Shown: piece after piece, positions 36,808-48,855 of the stretch
Layout of the letters: every line of letters begins with the position of its first letter
Numbering within the stretch: position 1 is the stretch's first letter
Assembly: GCA_013399305.1 (NCBI GenBank)
Contig: VXAI01000038.1
Location: forward strand, 3,340,998-3,404,997
Source of the DNA: Rostratula benghalensis
Taxonomy: Eukaryota; Chordata; Aves; Charadriiformes; Rostratulidae
Direction of reading: 5' to 3'
Length of the DNA: 64,000 nucleotides
Made by a program: the position numbers and the translations under genes
Notes under the pieces: generated by a model
Told to the model about the DNA's origin: nothing
Databases searched by the model: none
The model's input: the letters and a program-made list of their open reading frames with translations, nothing else

Positions 36808-39800
36808 GTAAGTCAACTAGCAATTTACACAAGTATCTGTCCACAGCACAGTCAAATTATTACACAGAATAATCTAAAATCTCAAAACTCAGATAGCCAC
36901 AGTAATAAGGAATCAGTATGAAAAGTACTTGTGTTTTCATCAGGGCAGAAAGTCCTACAAGTTAAGTGTTGCATTTGCATTTTGTTTTCTGACTGCTTGC
37001 TAATTACGTGACAGACATTTGTTTCAATCTTGCATTCCATTGGTTTGGGTGCTTCAGGTTGCAGCAGTCTATCTTCTAACTATTGTCTGGGTGAGCTATT
37101 GTACATAATAGAAAAAATCAGGAGAAGTAAAGACTAATTCCTCACTATAACATATTTTTATCCAACACCACGTCTCTTGGAAGAGTGCGTTCTGCTTTTT
37201 AACATGTAAGTCCTCACATTTTGTCAATTTAACTCCTGGGGCAAAAAATGCTTATATCAGGACAGCATTAGTGGACATGGCTAAACTTATAATAATGAAT
37301 TATTAGGGAAGCAGTGGCCTCTTCCATAGAAACTGCTTACAAATATCAGAATAAAAATAGCTATTTCTATGAAGAGAGAAGAATGGCGTTGTATTTTGTG
37401 TATTTAGCATCCCACAATCTCTCTGAAGTGTTAAAGTGAGCACAAGCCAAGCATGAAAGCAATAAGCAAACAGCCAAGTAGAGCTATTCACTCAAATTTC
37501 CAGAAGAGTACTGATGTCAACCATTAAAGTCATTTTGCTTTTAAAAAATCTTGTTACCAAAACTTGCAGTATTTACATGCACTACATGGGTAAGTAGTCA
37601 CACACCAATTTCACCCCTTTTTAAAAAATGTAATTAAGGTTCAGAGAAAGAATTCCTTAAAAATTGTATTTCATCAGCCCTTTGTGTGAGGCTCTGTATT
37701 CATGCCTTAGCTAACACTGCTAACACCCAAAGCAAGAAAACGATACTTGCTCAGCCACAGAGAAATCTGTTGCCATGGGAAACATGAGGACATAAACTCA
37801 GGAACTGGTAGCAGGGATAAATGAAACCTCACTTTTCAAAGATGCAAAGAAAGTGCAAATAAACATATAGGGCTATGCAACAATTGAGACTGAATCCTAA
37901 TTTAGCAACGTTATGTGATATTTAGGTACAGTAGCTTCATCTGAACAAGCCATATGCAGTTGACACTTCTTTTGTTTTAATATCTACCCATCTACAGAGT
38001 GACATAAACACACCTGCACATTCACCCCAGTGTACATTTTTCTGTGCAATTACTTCCCCATACAGGTCTCGATGGCTTAGGCAAAACAGACATGAAAATA
38101 ATGTTTCATTGATAACAAATTCATCCTTGAACAGATTATTATATTAAACTTTTTAAGGTGTAAAATTTACATGTTAGTCAAAAACCGCATAGCTTCCTCT
38201 CAGCTAGAATTCAAATATGAGCTACTAAGCTCTCACCAACTGATAACTCATTTTAAATGACTGGTAGCTCAAATCAAAATGTTGTTGTGTATGTCAATTT
38301 CTGCAAATCTGATCTCAACAGAGTTTTGCTGACAAAGCACCAAAGCTAAATGACTTGTAACTTGCTAATGACAAATGAGATGACGTGTGTTGATATCAAT
38401 TTAACAGCTTCATAATTTACTCAATATCCACAGGATTAAAACTTTGTTATGAATCAATAATCCATCAGCCATAGTGTTGTGAAGAACATTTATTATTGCT
38501 ATTTAAATTTCTACTAAGATTTTGAGTGAGACAAAAACTTGGGATGTTTGTTCATCTTGGAATATATACCTACAGTGACCAATTTGAAAGTCATCCACCA
38601 AAGCACTTTGGTGGATCTTTTACTTCAGATTTTAAGGTATCCCAAAACACACATGAAAACTCAATAGCTAAATGTATCAAGAATGTTACTGGTAAACCCA
38701 AGGGCCATTATTCAATATCTCAAATTAGATTAATCAAACATTCTTTCTACTTTTCAGATCATTATCTATTTTTCTACCACTACGCAGCACATGTTCCTCA
38801 GTAACTGTGTCTGAGGCTCTCCTATACGCTTTCCCAAGCTAACAAAATAAAACCCCACAAGACCTAAAGATACGTGGTGAAAGTACTTAAATTTCAATTT
38901 TATGCTATGCTCCTCAGTGGCTTATTGCTACTGGCACCTAAATGTGAAGGTTCACTAGCACTACCCTGCCACTGGCTCCTGTTCAGATCAGCAAATGCCT
39001 CATAAAAAAAACCAAGTTGAGATTGTGTTTGTTTCTTTTAGTTTCAAGGGTCTGTAGCACCATGTACATAAATACTTTGATGTCTCACACTATAGAGGTT
39101 GCTTATAAGAGTGACTTCAGATGCTAAATATTCATCTTAACATCTATTAGTAATTACACAATAACTCAGACTCAATGTTGTGGCAAGCTTCCAGTGTTGT
39201 TCTTGAGCCAGAAGTAAAATGCAACCACTGTGCCAAGATCTCCCTCTACTCTAATGGCCAGAGAACAAATATGCAGATTCCTTATTCCACTACAGGCTCT
39301 GTAGAATGTTTAGACCAACCTAACATACCCCTCTCTTACCAATTTGTTCAATGACAAGAAGTGTTAAGATTATTTATAAAATTCTCCCTTAAAAAATATC
39401 CTGCAAGACAGATTTTCACATTAATTCATGGTCTAGATTACTTTGATTTCAACTTGTGTTCAGTAAGTGTTACATTCCTCCTGAAGTGAATCACTCCCTT
39501 GGCAGGAGGAAAGTAGCACAAGCACTGAAGATGCCTCATCTTGGAATAAATAAAGAACTTTCATTGAGGGGTTGCCTTCAGCAAAGATGACAGTAAGAGT
39601 GCAAAACCAGAAAGCCTCTGAGCATCCTGCCTAATGAACATATTTACAGGTTTATCCTGTAATGGCATGCTGGCTGGTAACACTAAAAAGTTTTGCTTGC
39701 AGCTTGCATTTCAAGACATGCCCAAGTAATCTGCTTGACAGGTAATGAAACTTTGTGCTATTTCCTTTAGCTTGAAGCAGAGTTCTTAAAATATCCTTTT

Positions 39801-39879
39801 CATATTGATTTGTGATGAAATTAATTATGGTTTCCTAAAAACCAGAACCCATAGCTAAAAACAGAATCTAATCAAAAGA
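36808..39879. other. Non-coding DNA, no feature recognised
   Basis: A+T-rich unique sequence. The longest plus-strand frame (92 codons, 38,526-38,804) has no support. Confidence 0.5.
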
Positions 39880-40470
39880 ACTGAGACTAAGATGGTGGTA
39901 AAAGAACCCTTAAAAATCGGAATAAGGAAAGACTGGTCTTTGACAGAGTGGCTTGGCTCCCTGTAGGGGGATAAGGGTTAAATCTCATCACAAACAGCCA
40001 GAAGCCCTTGCAGTCCACTAACAAGGGTGGGGGATTACCAGGAGCTCCACATCTGTTATTGACAATGCTGATGAGCCTAATTGGCAACATGCAGCTGATC
40101 CCCCTGCAGCAGCAGGGGAGAGAAACAAATAGAGAGCAAAAAGGTGGATAAGACAGCTTGAGCAATGCACTTCCCAGAGCTGTCTCTGGATAACCTACCC
40201 TTGCGTGCTGCAGTTCACTGGCCCCCTCTAGCAGAGAAACTACTGAAGTTTTGGGGGGCTGCTACAGGCTTTGCACCAGGCCAACGGTGGAGTTCTAGCA
40301 AACAGACACAGACGAACAACATACTCGACAGCAAGATTTGTCAGAGAAAACTGACAGAAACTTTCTGTTTGAACAAGCAAACAGTACCCTACCTGCCTCC
40401 CACAGAAGCTATTTATTAAATAAACGCAATTCTGATTTATCAAAAAAACCCCTGAAGTCTGTGACAGTAC
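39880..40470 (+). other. G+C-richer block with AATAAA (LTR-like or terminal exon)
   Basis: About 590 bases stand out from the A+T-rich surroundings by higher G+C and lower A-richness. Near the right end AATAAA occurs at 40,419-40,424, and a run of seven A follows about 18 bases later (from 40,442). The layout fits the U3-R-U5 of an endogenous-retrovirus LTR on the plus strand, or the 3' end of a polyadenylated transcript or its retrocopy. I could not find matching TG...CA ends with a target duplication, nor a coding frame I recognise. The boundaries are approximate. Confidence 0.3.
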
Positions 40471-43400
40471 TGTTTGTCATACATGTATTATTACAATATT
40501 CATTTAAATAAGTCACCTGCACTTTACCAGTTTAATTACTGTTCTAGGATGAATATTCTCTGGAAGTTACAGGACACTCAAAGCAGGATATTCCTCTTCC
40601 TTACCAAAATATTAATTGCATAGAGCATGCTTGGCTTCGAACAAGGGTTCACTCTGTGCCATTCAACTGCTAAGTTGTTACAGTATTATAGTAGTTATCT
40701 TAGAAGTTAAGAGAAGGAAAAAAAAAAAAAAAGATGTCATGAAATTAAGTAGATCCCAGATATGTAAAGTGATCTTTTATTATCACTTAATAAATACCAG
40801 TTGGTGTTCAATTAATTTTATTGAAAGGGTTCCCCCTCACAAACACTAACCTACACAAGTGGACTCACTTTCAGGCCTCTTTCCTCAGCAATCAATGAAA
40901 CTCTCAAGCAACAATGCTGTTTTCTGTTAACATGAAGTCTCAAGATGACTGCCAAGTTAGAAATTAAAAAGACACCCACATCAGGAAAGATAGGTGTATT
41001 AAACATGCCTGTCTTTCTCCAAGGATTATCAAGGGCCAACAGGGAAATGATTAAAAAAGGCCATACCTCATAGCATCCTACAACACTTCTTACAAATACT
41101 CTCTGGCAGATCCTTCAGTTCTTTCACTTTTTTTAAAAAGAACATACTTCTCTCATTCTGAAGTTTATTCACAAATTTTCTCAGATCATAACTAATATTC
41201 TTCCAGGTGGCATTTGTCAACACATCGCTGAGTGCTGAACTGCTATGAGAGCTATTTCACCATTTGGGATTATGAACTCCCTATCCCAAACACTTCAAAA
41301 ATCAAACTTAAAACATCAGCTGCATACTAAATTATTTTCTTTCACTCTATATTGAAATGAATAATTTATTTAATGAAACAAATGCAAAATTATTTTTGCT
41401 CCATATTCAGATAGTAGCCAGAGTTAAAGGGGCATTTAGAAAAATAGTCTTGCTAAAAGTTGTCTGCAAGCTCTGCTCCAGCACCCACATGAGCCTAGTG
41501 TCCAAGTGCATGGGTTCCTCACACCTCACCTGGGGTTTCACATGCTTCTGAAATCCACAAACCACTTAGGTCCCTCTCCAGGCACATAAATACAGTGTCA
41601 AAGCACAGCACGCCAATTCAGCAGTCAAATCTCAAGTTCAGACCTTCTCCTCTGCCCCCAGAAGGCTGCTCTCCTATTCTGTTTATTCTCACAGGCATTC
41701 CATATAATTCCTTGCCATTTCACATGCATTGTAATAGATTTGTTTTACACCATCAGGAAACAAGTTTTTAAACATGTGCTGTGCATTACATATCACACAT
41801 ATTCAGCGGGGAAAGAAAAACATTTCTGGATGAGTATAGTAATTTTACAGTCTCTGGTTTCTAATAAATTTTTACAGCAATCCTAAAATGCATTAGCATG
41901 TTCCAGTTTATTGTCAAGCTTCTGCACAACATCCCTCAATGACATGTCAAATCTTTACCAAGGCAGTTGAACTCCTAAAGCTGTTCTCATTGGCAGGAAA
42001 CTTGTCAGACTAAATTGCCACCTCTTGTCAGGTAAAGATATATGATCTGATATCCCTCTGGTGCTGATGACACAAACTGTCCTTTCACTTTGGATGTATT
42101 ATGAATCTCTACATTTCTCACTATGAGCAAAGATGTACCTCATGGGTAGAGGGGAATATTGCTTGCTGACTGCTTTAAACATGCTTTATTATAGATTCCG
42201 ACAAAGAATATAAGATTCCTAATTTTTTTTCAAGTTCTGTTATGCCAAGTTTACATATTCTTTTAGGGTATTTGCTTATCTAAGGAATCAAAACTTAAGA
42301 GTATTTTCACTGTTTACTCTCTCCCTTGAGTGCTGTTTCTTTAATGCTGCCCAAATGCCTATCTACTCTTTCCAAATCTTCTTGAAGATATTACTATGCA
42401 TTATTGTTACTCCTCACAACAAGACCCCAGCAGCAGAGTTCTGCAAGAAAGAATGAACTGTTACAACATGCATCATTGCTTAGAACATAGATGATGGAAT
42501 AAATTATTGAATGGAGCACAATTTGGCTCTGTGTAATGCCTTTTACAATCACAATATGGCAAGTTACTTTATAACATTAAATAGCCAATTAAGCAACAAA
42601 AGCAGATAAACATTTAGCATGGAGCAGGTCTGCCACCTCTGTGATTGATGGCAGTGCATACTGCCAGTGCATACAGATGGAAGGTACAAAAAATACTGCT
42701 AAGACTATTTCAAAGCCCCAGAACAGTCAGTAGCAATTTTGGTGCAAGATAGAAGTCCTGCAGGATTATGGACTGAACTTTTCCAAACAAGAATTTACTG
42801 AGCTAGGAAACAACTACCATGAAGTCACAAATGCAGACATCTGATGCAACTACACAACTAGCCAGTCAGATCCAAGCAGTATCCACCCTGCTCAGTGAAA
42901 GTTTCATATGATCTTTCTGTATAAAATGTCAGGAGACACAGCCCTAAGTGTGGCACTTCTACAGGGTAGAAATATCTCTAACAGCCCAACACAGAAATTA
43001 AACCCTCTAGGCAGTCACATTCTGGGTCCGAGATTACACCCAAGATTCAAGGAACAGAACCAAAAAGTGAAAAGTACATTAAGTTTTACTTTCATCAGAA
43101 TTTTTCACATAATTAAAATTAAAAATCCTGCTGTTAGCTTATTTATTCATAACACAACCATACAGCTCTGACACACAGGATATTCTAAGCAGCCTCCCTA
43201 CTCTGAAGGAAAAAGAAAACCAGAGAGCCACAAAGCATTTCTGACAGACCTACACAAAGTTCCACTAGGGTCCTTTATAAGTTGTATTTATACATCTAAG
43301 CTTAAACAGGTTTGAAATTTACACTCCCCATCCCCCAAATAATCCCAAACCCAGAGCTCTCTGTGTATTAGAAATTCTAGTTTCAGACACACACACCCCC

Positions 43401-43599
43401 CCCTTGAAAGAAAAAAGCAAACGTGTCTCTGACTACTGGGGAGAGATCTACATTGCACCTCTATTTACACTTTCCAGTGATGAACTGGAAGTTACAGGTA
43501 ATGCAGCTTAAGGCTTTCTAGGCCACAGAACTTACTCTTTTGTGGTGGCATAAAGCCAAAAATCTGTTGAGCTGCACTGGTGTACTTTGGAAAGTTCAT
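40471..43599. other. Non-coding DNA, no feature recognised
   Basis: Unique A+T-rich sequence with an A-run at 40,719-40,732 and a C-run at about 43,394-43,402. Confidence 0.5.
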
Positions 43600-44118
43600 T
43601 GTCATGGTTGATTGTCACACAGCTACTCTCCTGATCGCTCCTCCCACCCCTGTGAGCTAGGGTAGGAAGGAGAAAAGGAGGCAAAGCAGAAAAAAACCCA
43701 ACCCACTAATAGGTTGAGATAAAAGCAGTTTAACAGAACAGTAACAGAAAAGGAAAATAACAATCTAATAATGGTAAAAGAATATTCAAATTAAAATAAT
43801 GCACCACAAGTCACTCTCACCACCCTATCATTGATTGCCCAGCCCACCCCAAGCAGTGATGGCAGATCCCTGGCCCTGGCCAACCAACATTTATACACTG
43901 AGCATGATATCCATGGCATGGAGTATTCCTTCAGCCAGCTTGCCCTGTCTGCGTTCCCTCTCAGCTCCTATAGGAAGCTGCAAAAAGTCTTTGACAATAT
44001 AAGCATTACTTGGCAACAGCTAAAACAGTATGTGTTACCAACATTATTATTATACTAAATCCAAAAAACAGCAGCTACTAGAAAGAAAAGTAACCGTATC
44101 CCACCTGAAACCAGGATA
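43600..44118 (-). mobile_element. Solo LTR of an avian endogenous retrovirus
   Basis: The plus strand reads as the complement of an LTR type I know from many birds. It starts tgtcatggttg, then has cccacccctgtgagctaggg, ggttgagataaaagcagttt, a purine-rich A+T stretch, cccagcccaccccaagcagtg, a 'tttatacactgagcatgat' block and 'catggcatggagtattcc'. It ends ctgaaaccaggata. On the sense (minus) strand the 'gtataaat' in that block is placed like a TATA box. The flanks TTCAT (43,595-43,599) and TTGAT (44,119-44,123) look like a 5-bp target duplication with one change, which supports these ends. No gag, pol or env remains on either side, so it is a solo LTR. The exact family is not assigned. Confidence 0.85.
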
Positions 44119-44789
44119 TTGATCCAGTTGTTTAAAATGCCATTCTCTAATAGCAGGCAGAAAGTTTTCCGAAAGTCCTCTGAAGCACTAGTGCCGATTG
44201 GTACTTCTTATTTCCCCTCGTGCTTGCAGGAACACAGATTGCTTACTCTGTTCTCATCACAAACTGAAATGGCTCCTGGCAGTGCTTAGGAGCATAATTA
44301 AAAAAAACAATTGTGCCCCAGAGAAAGCTGATGAGAAGCCTGAGCTAACTCAGAGCTGCATTCGCAGCTTTTCCAACTGACAGCAATAGGTGGGTTACAT
44401 AGCAAGTTCAATAGACAGCAGATTTAAGTTGATGCTGGAAATTTTCTGGGCTTTTATGAAGTCTAGCAAGCTTCACCAAGCCTGATGAACGCAAGTTCAA
44501 ACTGCAAACCTTCAACACAAGTAAGAACCTAAAGCTGGTAAAATAGGTACCAAGTGGTTTTGGAAGTGGCAGTATTGTTAAGTAAAATAATTAAAATTTA
44601 ATGTAATCATGACACTTTTAAGTAATCACAAAACGCTCAAAATGGGATACCAGTTTACCTACTGTTATGTATGACCTAAAATGGACTCTTTCCACTAAAC
44701 TTTACTATGATCCTAGACCCCAATTTAGATAATCCCATTATTAACTTCAAAGAAGAAAGATATATTAGGAAAATGAAACTATAGACTAA

Positions 44790-44930
44790 TGTTACCTTAT
44801 TAAAATCCTATTTACATAGAATTAACATAAATACAAGTTGGTAAACCATATGCTATCACATCTGTTCCTCTGTGTATTAATAAAAAGACTGTCCCCTATA
44901 GGGCTCTCAAATTAATATGTATTAGAATAT
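44790..44930 (+). repeat. Unnamed dispersed repeat, copy 1
   Basis: This copy matches 47,929-48,072 in the same orientation at roughly three-quarters identity by eye. Shared landmarks in order are gt(t/g)acc, a taaaccatatg block, ctgttcc, tgtattaataa, ctgtcccct and a terminal tattag. I cannot assign the family. It may be an old interspersed element or a local duplication. Confidence 0.75.
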
Positions 44931-46170
44931 ATTACAAAGTATTTGGATTCTCATGACAATATAATTTGTAGCTAGATTATTTGTAGACTTCTACCTGGGA
45001 ATTATTGCTGTTGCAGTATGCATCAGCTACTTTTTCTAGTGTGATCAAAGTACAAAACCTGGCTCTTCTGGTTTTAAAACTTTATGGAACTGTGTCAATT
45101 TTCAAATACTCAACTTGTTACATTTCAAGTACATTCAGGTTAAAAGTGTCAGAGTATTTCAGTCCTTTACTAACCACAGAAACATTTTGGAGCTTTGTCT
45201 TACAACTTCAGGACACCTAATATATGTCAAACATCAGCAGCATAATTAGGTAAGGGGAAAAGCCTTACAACAGAAACAAGAGTTTCTATTGCTTTTGAAA
45301 CAGAAAAGTTTTAAATCTGAAACTTAAAAAGAAATACATATTTCATTTTAAGAGCCAAATATTCTTCAAATATATTGTTTCCATCTTCTACTAACCAATG
45401 CCTCTATGCAATGAATAAAATAGGTGTTCGTATTTGCTCTTGAAACTGCACTGCACTAAATAGCTTAAAATCAACTTACAGTGCATGACTACTGCCTCTT
45501 GAACAACGCCCTCATTTTATACTCACAGCTCTTGCCACCAATGTTGATCAAAGTTATCTTAAAAAAGATACATAAAAATTTTGGTTTTTTCTTTAAAAAA
45601 AAAATCCCTACTAAAGAATCCTATTCGAGCAAGAAACAGAGAGGCAGCTGTTGCCAAATGGTGCTTGCCCTTCCAGGCTGCCACTGGCTACACACGAAAG
45701 TGGATTACCACCTACTACACCACACCATCCAAAGCAAGAGTTGCATTTTTATACTTGCAAACATTAAGTCAACCAATAGTAGCCAGAGATAGGCAAGGAA
45801 ACCATGCAACTCACAGCTCCATTACAACTGGGACTAACTGTATGCCAGCTGTGAATGTCTCCATGAAAGCAGCTGCTTCATCAGTTCTATTTCAGGGGAG
45901 GTGTGGATGTATGTGAGAAGATTCCATTAGTATCAGCAGTGAACTGTTCTCTGTAGTTATTGTTGTAGTTGAACTTCAACCATGTTGAGAATGATAGGTA
46001 CACATTTATAAATTAGAACTACATTCCATTATTAGGCTATGTTAGGGTTTAGATTTCTAGAATATATTTCAAAGAAGTGATCTTACAAGTTTCAAGTCCC
46101 TTAGTTTTTTCAGACAATTGTGACTTGCTCTGTCTAAACCACATAACTCTTCTGTTAGGTAAAAGCTGTC

Positions 46171-46468
46171 CATAGAATGTCAGAATCATAGAAAGGTCCC
46201 AGGAAAAGATCTCTAGGGCCATCTAGTCCACTCTCCCCACAGTCAGCATGGACACCCCCAACCAGACCAGGCTGCCCAGGGCCTCATCGAGCCTCACTTT
46301 GACAATCTCAGGGGAAGGGGCCTCAACCACCTCCCTGGGCAACCTGTTCCAGTGGTCCACCACCCTTGTAGTCAAAAGCCTATTCCTAATATTCAGTCTA
46401 AATCTGCTCTTCTTCAGCTTGAAGCCATTACCCCCCGTCCTGTCACTGCAGGCCTTTGTAAAGAGTGT
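46171..46468 (-). mobile_element. CR1 LINE 3' fragment (second subfamily)
   Basis: The plus strand begins catagaatgtcagaatcatagaa, the complement of the CR1 terminal 8-bp repeats, followed by 'gccatctagtcca'. The minus-strand translation gives the CR1 ORF2 C-terminus: DRTGGNGFKLKKSRFRLNIR, then TTRVVDHWNRLPREVVEAPS. The 'KKSRFRLNIRNRLLTTRVVDHW' version differs from the '[21 protein letters not shown]' version at 28.9 kb, so it belongs to another CR1 subfamily. GCTGTC at 46,165-46,170 and 46,469-46,474 is a probable target duplication, which sets the 5' truncation near 46,468. Confidence 0.93.
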
Positions 46469-46474
46469 GCTGTC

Positions 46475-47928
46475 ATAAGATATGTGCCGTCTCTGTTCTC
46501 TGAGCCCTGGTTTCCCACATCTGTGAAGTGGGATTGCACCCCCGGCCAGGAGAAGTCCCCCCCACCTCCAGCGGGGAGACCTGGGGACTCGCTGCCTCCC
46601 TGACTCGCGGCCATGCAGGCTGCTGAACATCCCTGGCATGTTTTGAGGCAGCTAGCAATACAGGCACAAGTACAGAAGTGCTGACTTTTTTTTTTTTTTT
46701 TTTAATAGAATTGGACCAACTTTTTCTGTTGCACATCTTACAGCTGACTTTATGCCTCAACACCCAGTGATTGTGCTCATGACAGGCGTAGGACTTCAAA
46801 TGAACCTTGTTAATAGATCCTGCCTTAATGCTTTTGAAGTAATAATAAAAAGGAAACCTGATTTTTCAAAAAATGTAACTAAAATGCATTGTATAGAAAA
46901 TATTGGTAAAAGATTGTTGTTACTGTATTTTTCTGCTTTCACTGTTCTGGGGCCTAAATTTTCAGATTCTGCTCACACAGCAGCGTATCCAACAGGCCAT
47001 TTTTTTGGTATCCACAGAACAATTAGAAACATTATTGAAACAACCTTTCCTCTCAGTGTAGGTTTTTTTACCTCCAGTTGTGTACTGAGCAACAAACTAG
47101 GCACAAGCTAAGGAGCCAAGGGATGGCAAAGGCCAAGTGCAGCCTCTTTTGTTTCAGCAGTAGCACAGGAAGAATCAAACTTGTTATAAATCAAGAAAAG
47201 TGGGTATGGCACATGTGATTCTAGACATTAGGCACCGATTGCATCTTTTCTGGGATCAGAGGAGCTTTAAAGTGAGAGGAAGAAATATAAAACTGAAAGA
47301 TCTCATTTTGTTCTGTTCTGGATCTTCTCCAGTCTTAATTCCATATGATTTTACTTTCAGGTTCATACAATCTTCTGCCTGGCACTATGGTAAAAGATGC
47401 AATGGTGCACTGCAGGACACAGTGTGTACTGTGTCCTCTCTGGAATGAAAAACAGCCTTAAAAATAAATGATTGTCATAAATTTTATCTGGTGTTAATCA
47501 ACAGAGCAGGAGCTGCAATATTCGAAAAGGAAATCAGCTGAGCATATGGGGGCAGAAGCCATGCAGAAAGGATTGTAACTGATATTTGATTTTGAACTGC
47601 AACTATTAGATTCTTCCACTTTATTATGTACATTGTGGAAGGTCCTGTTATGGATGAGATTGCTGCATGAGGTATTACAGAAACACATGAGCTCTGGACC
47701 TTCCCATGTGAAATTTCATCACGCCTGCAAAATTTCCTTTAGTTTTGTGTATTCATTAATTGCTAGTGTTTTTATGCTATTAGGTTCTGAACCGTATCAT
47801 TAATTTCCAACTTAGACACAAACACAATGATTTTTCCAGTCAAAGACAAATAGATCAGATCATAAGTAATTCTGTGGAACTCTGAGCTTCAAAGCAGTGA
47901 TCACAAAGACGCTCTCAGTTATAAACCA
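46475..47928. other. Non-coding DNA between repeats
   Basis: It includes a G+C-rich patch directly after the CR1 (about 46,490-46,640) and an 18-base T-run at 46,686-46,703. The 119-codon plus-strand frame at 46,752-47,111 shows no recognisable domain. Confidence 0.5.
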
Positions 47929-48072
47929 GTGACCCTTTTGAATAATATCCACATATCATTAATATAAGCATGTCTTAATAAACCATATGTTCACTCAGCT
48001 GTTCCCTACTGTATTAATAACAAGGCTGTCCCCTAAGGGACTCCAAAATGAATGTATATTAGACATATGTAT
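47929..48072 (+). repeat. Unnamed dispersed repeat, copy 2
   Basis: This is the second copy of the repeat at 44,790-44,930, about 3.1 kb away and in the same orientation. The best-kept core is ctgtcccctaaggg with tgtattaataa just before it. I do not recognise the family. Confidence 0.75.
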
Positions 48073-48553
48073 CCTAATAACCAGAAGGTAACACAGTTGT
48101 ACTTGACTCACTTTAGAGAAGTATTTAATCCAGCATTATTTTAACGCCTTTAAAAAAACCATATGTGCCTGTCAGAGCAAAAATGCCATTTATGGGATTG
48201 AAGACAAACTGAATGTTGGGATAACAAACCTCGCAAATGCCGTTTCTCTCTTTTTTACATATTAATAACAAATGGGAATCACAGTAATACATATCTACTA
48301 CTCTTACCTCAAAATAAAGGAAATGTGACTATAAGGCAAAGTGCAACATAGCCAATTCTCTGAATACAGCATATCATTTGAGGTCTCATTTGCTGTTACT
48401 CATTCCCTGATGGCATGAACTATAACACAGTATTGCTTTTCACAATATTAAAGTAGGCAACTCTATTTAAACAAAATAATCACCATTATCTGACACAAAG
48501 ATTCAGGTGATTGGAATGATGTGAAATTTTCAACAACATTTTCTTCTTTTCAG

Positions 48554-48855
48554 TTGAAAAATACTGGTTTATCACAAACAATTTATTTGAAAATGGAAGA
48601 AAACAAAACAAGAAGTTGTTCCACCCCCAAAGCTGTTCCATCCTCATGTGTCCCCATAGGACAAGAAACTGAACAAAGTGTTCCTCAGTGTCAGGTTTTT
48701 TTTCCTACTAGCCAAAAAGGATGGAAAAAAGGCATTTGCCTTTTTATGTGTAAAACTCTGTTGCCACTTTCTAGCTGCACACGTAGTATTTCCTTCAACA
48801 GAGATGTTCTGAATGTCCGTGACACAGTCCGTTATCTTCTATATCATACACCTAG
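48554..48855 (+). other. Candidate 302-nt exon, plus strand
   Basis: A very good acceptor (cattttcttcttttcag) opens a frame that stays open for 100 codons to a fair donor (cctag|gtaaat). The frame begins LKNTGLSQTIYLKMEENKTR and ends RDTVRYLLYHTP-like sequence. A second phase is open for 38 codons. No domain, signal or family is recognised, and the donor lacks the usual +5 G. An open frame this long is not rare in this window, so support rests mainly on the acceptor. Confidence 0.2.

Noticed and set aside
46752..47111. 119-codon plus-strand frame
   Set aside because: There are no splice sites or recognisable domain, and it follows a T-run and CR1 tail.
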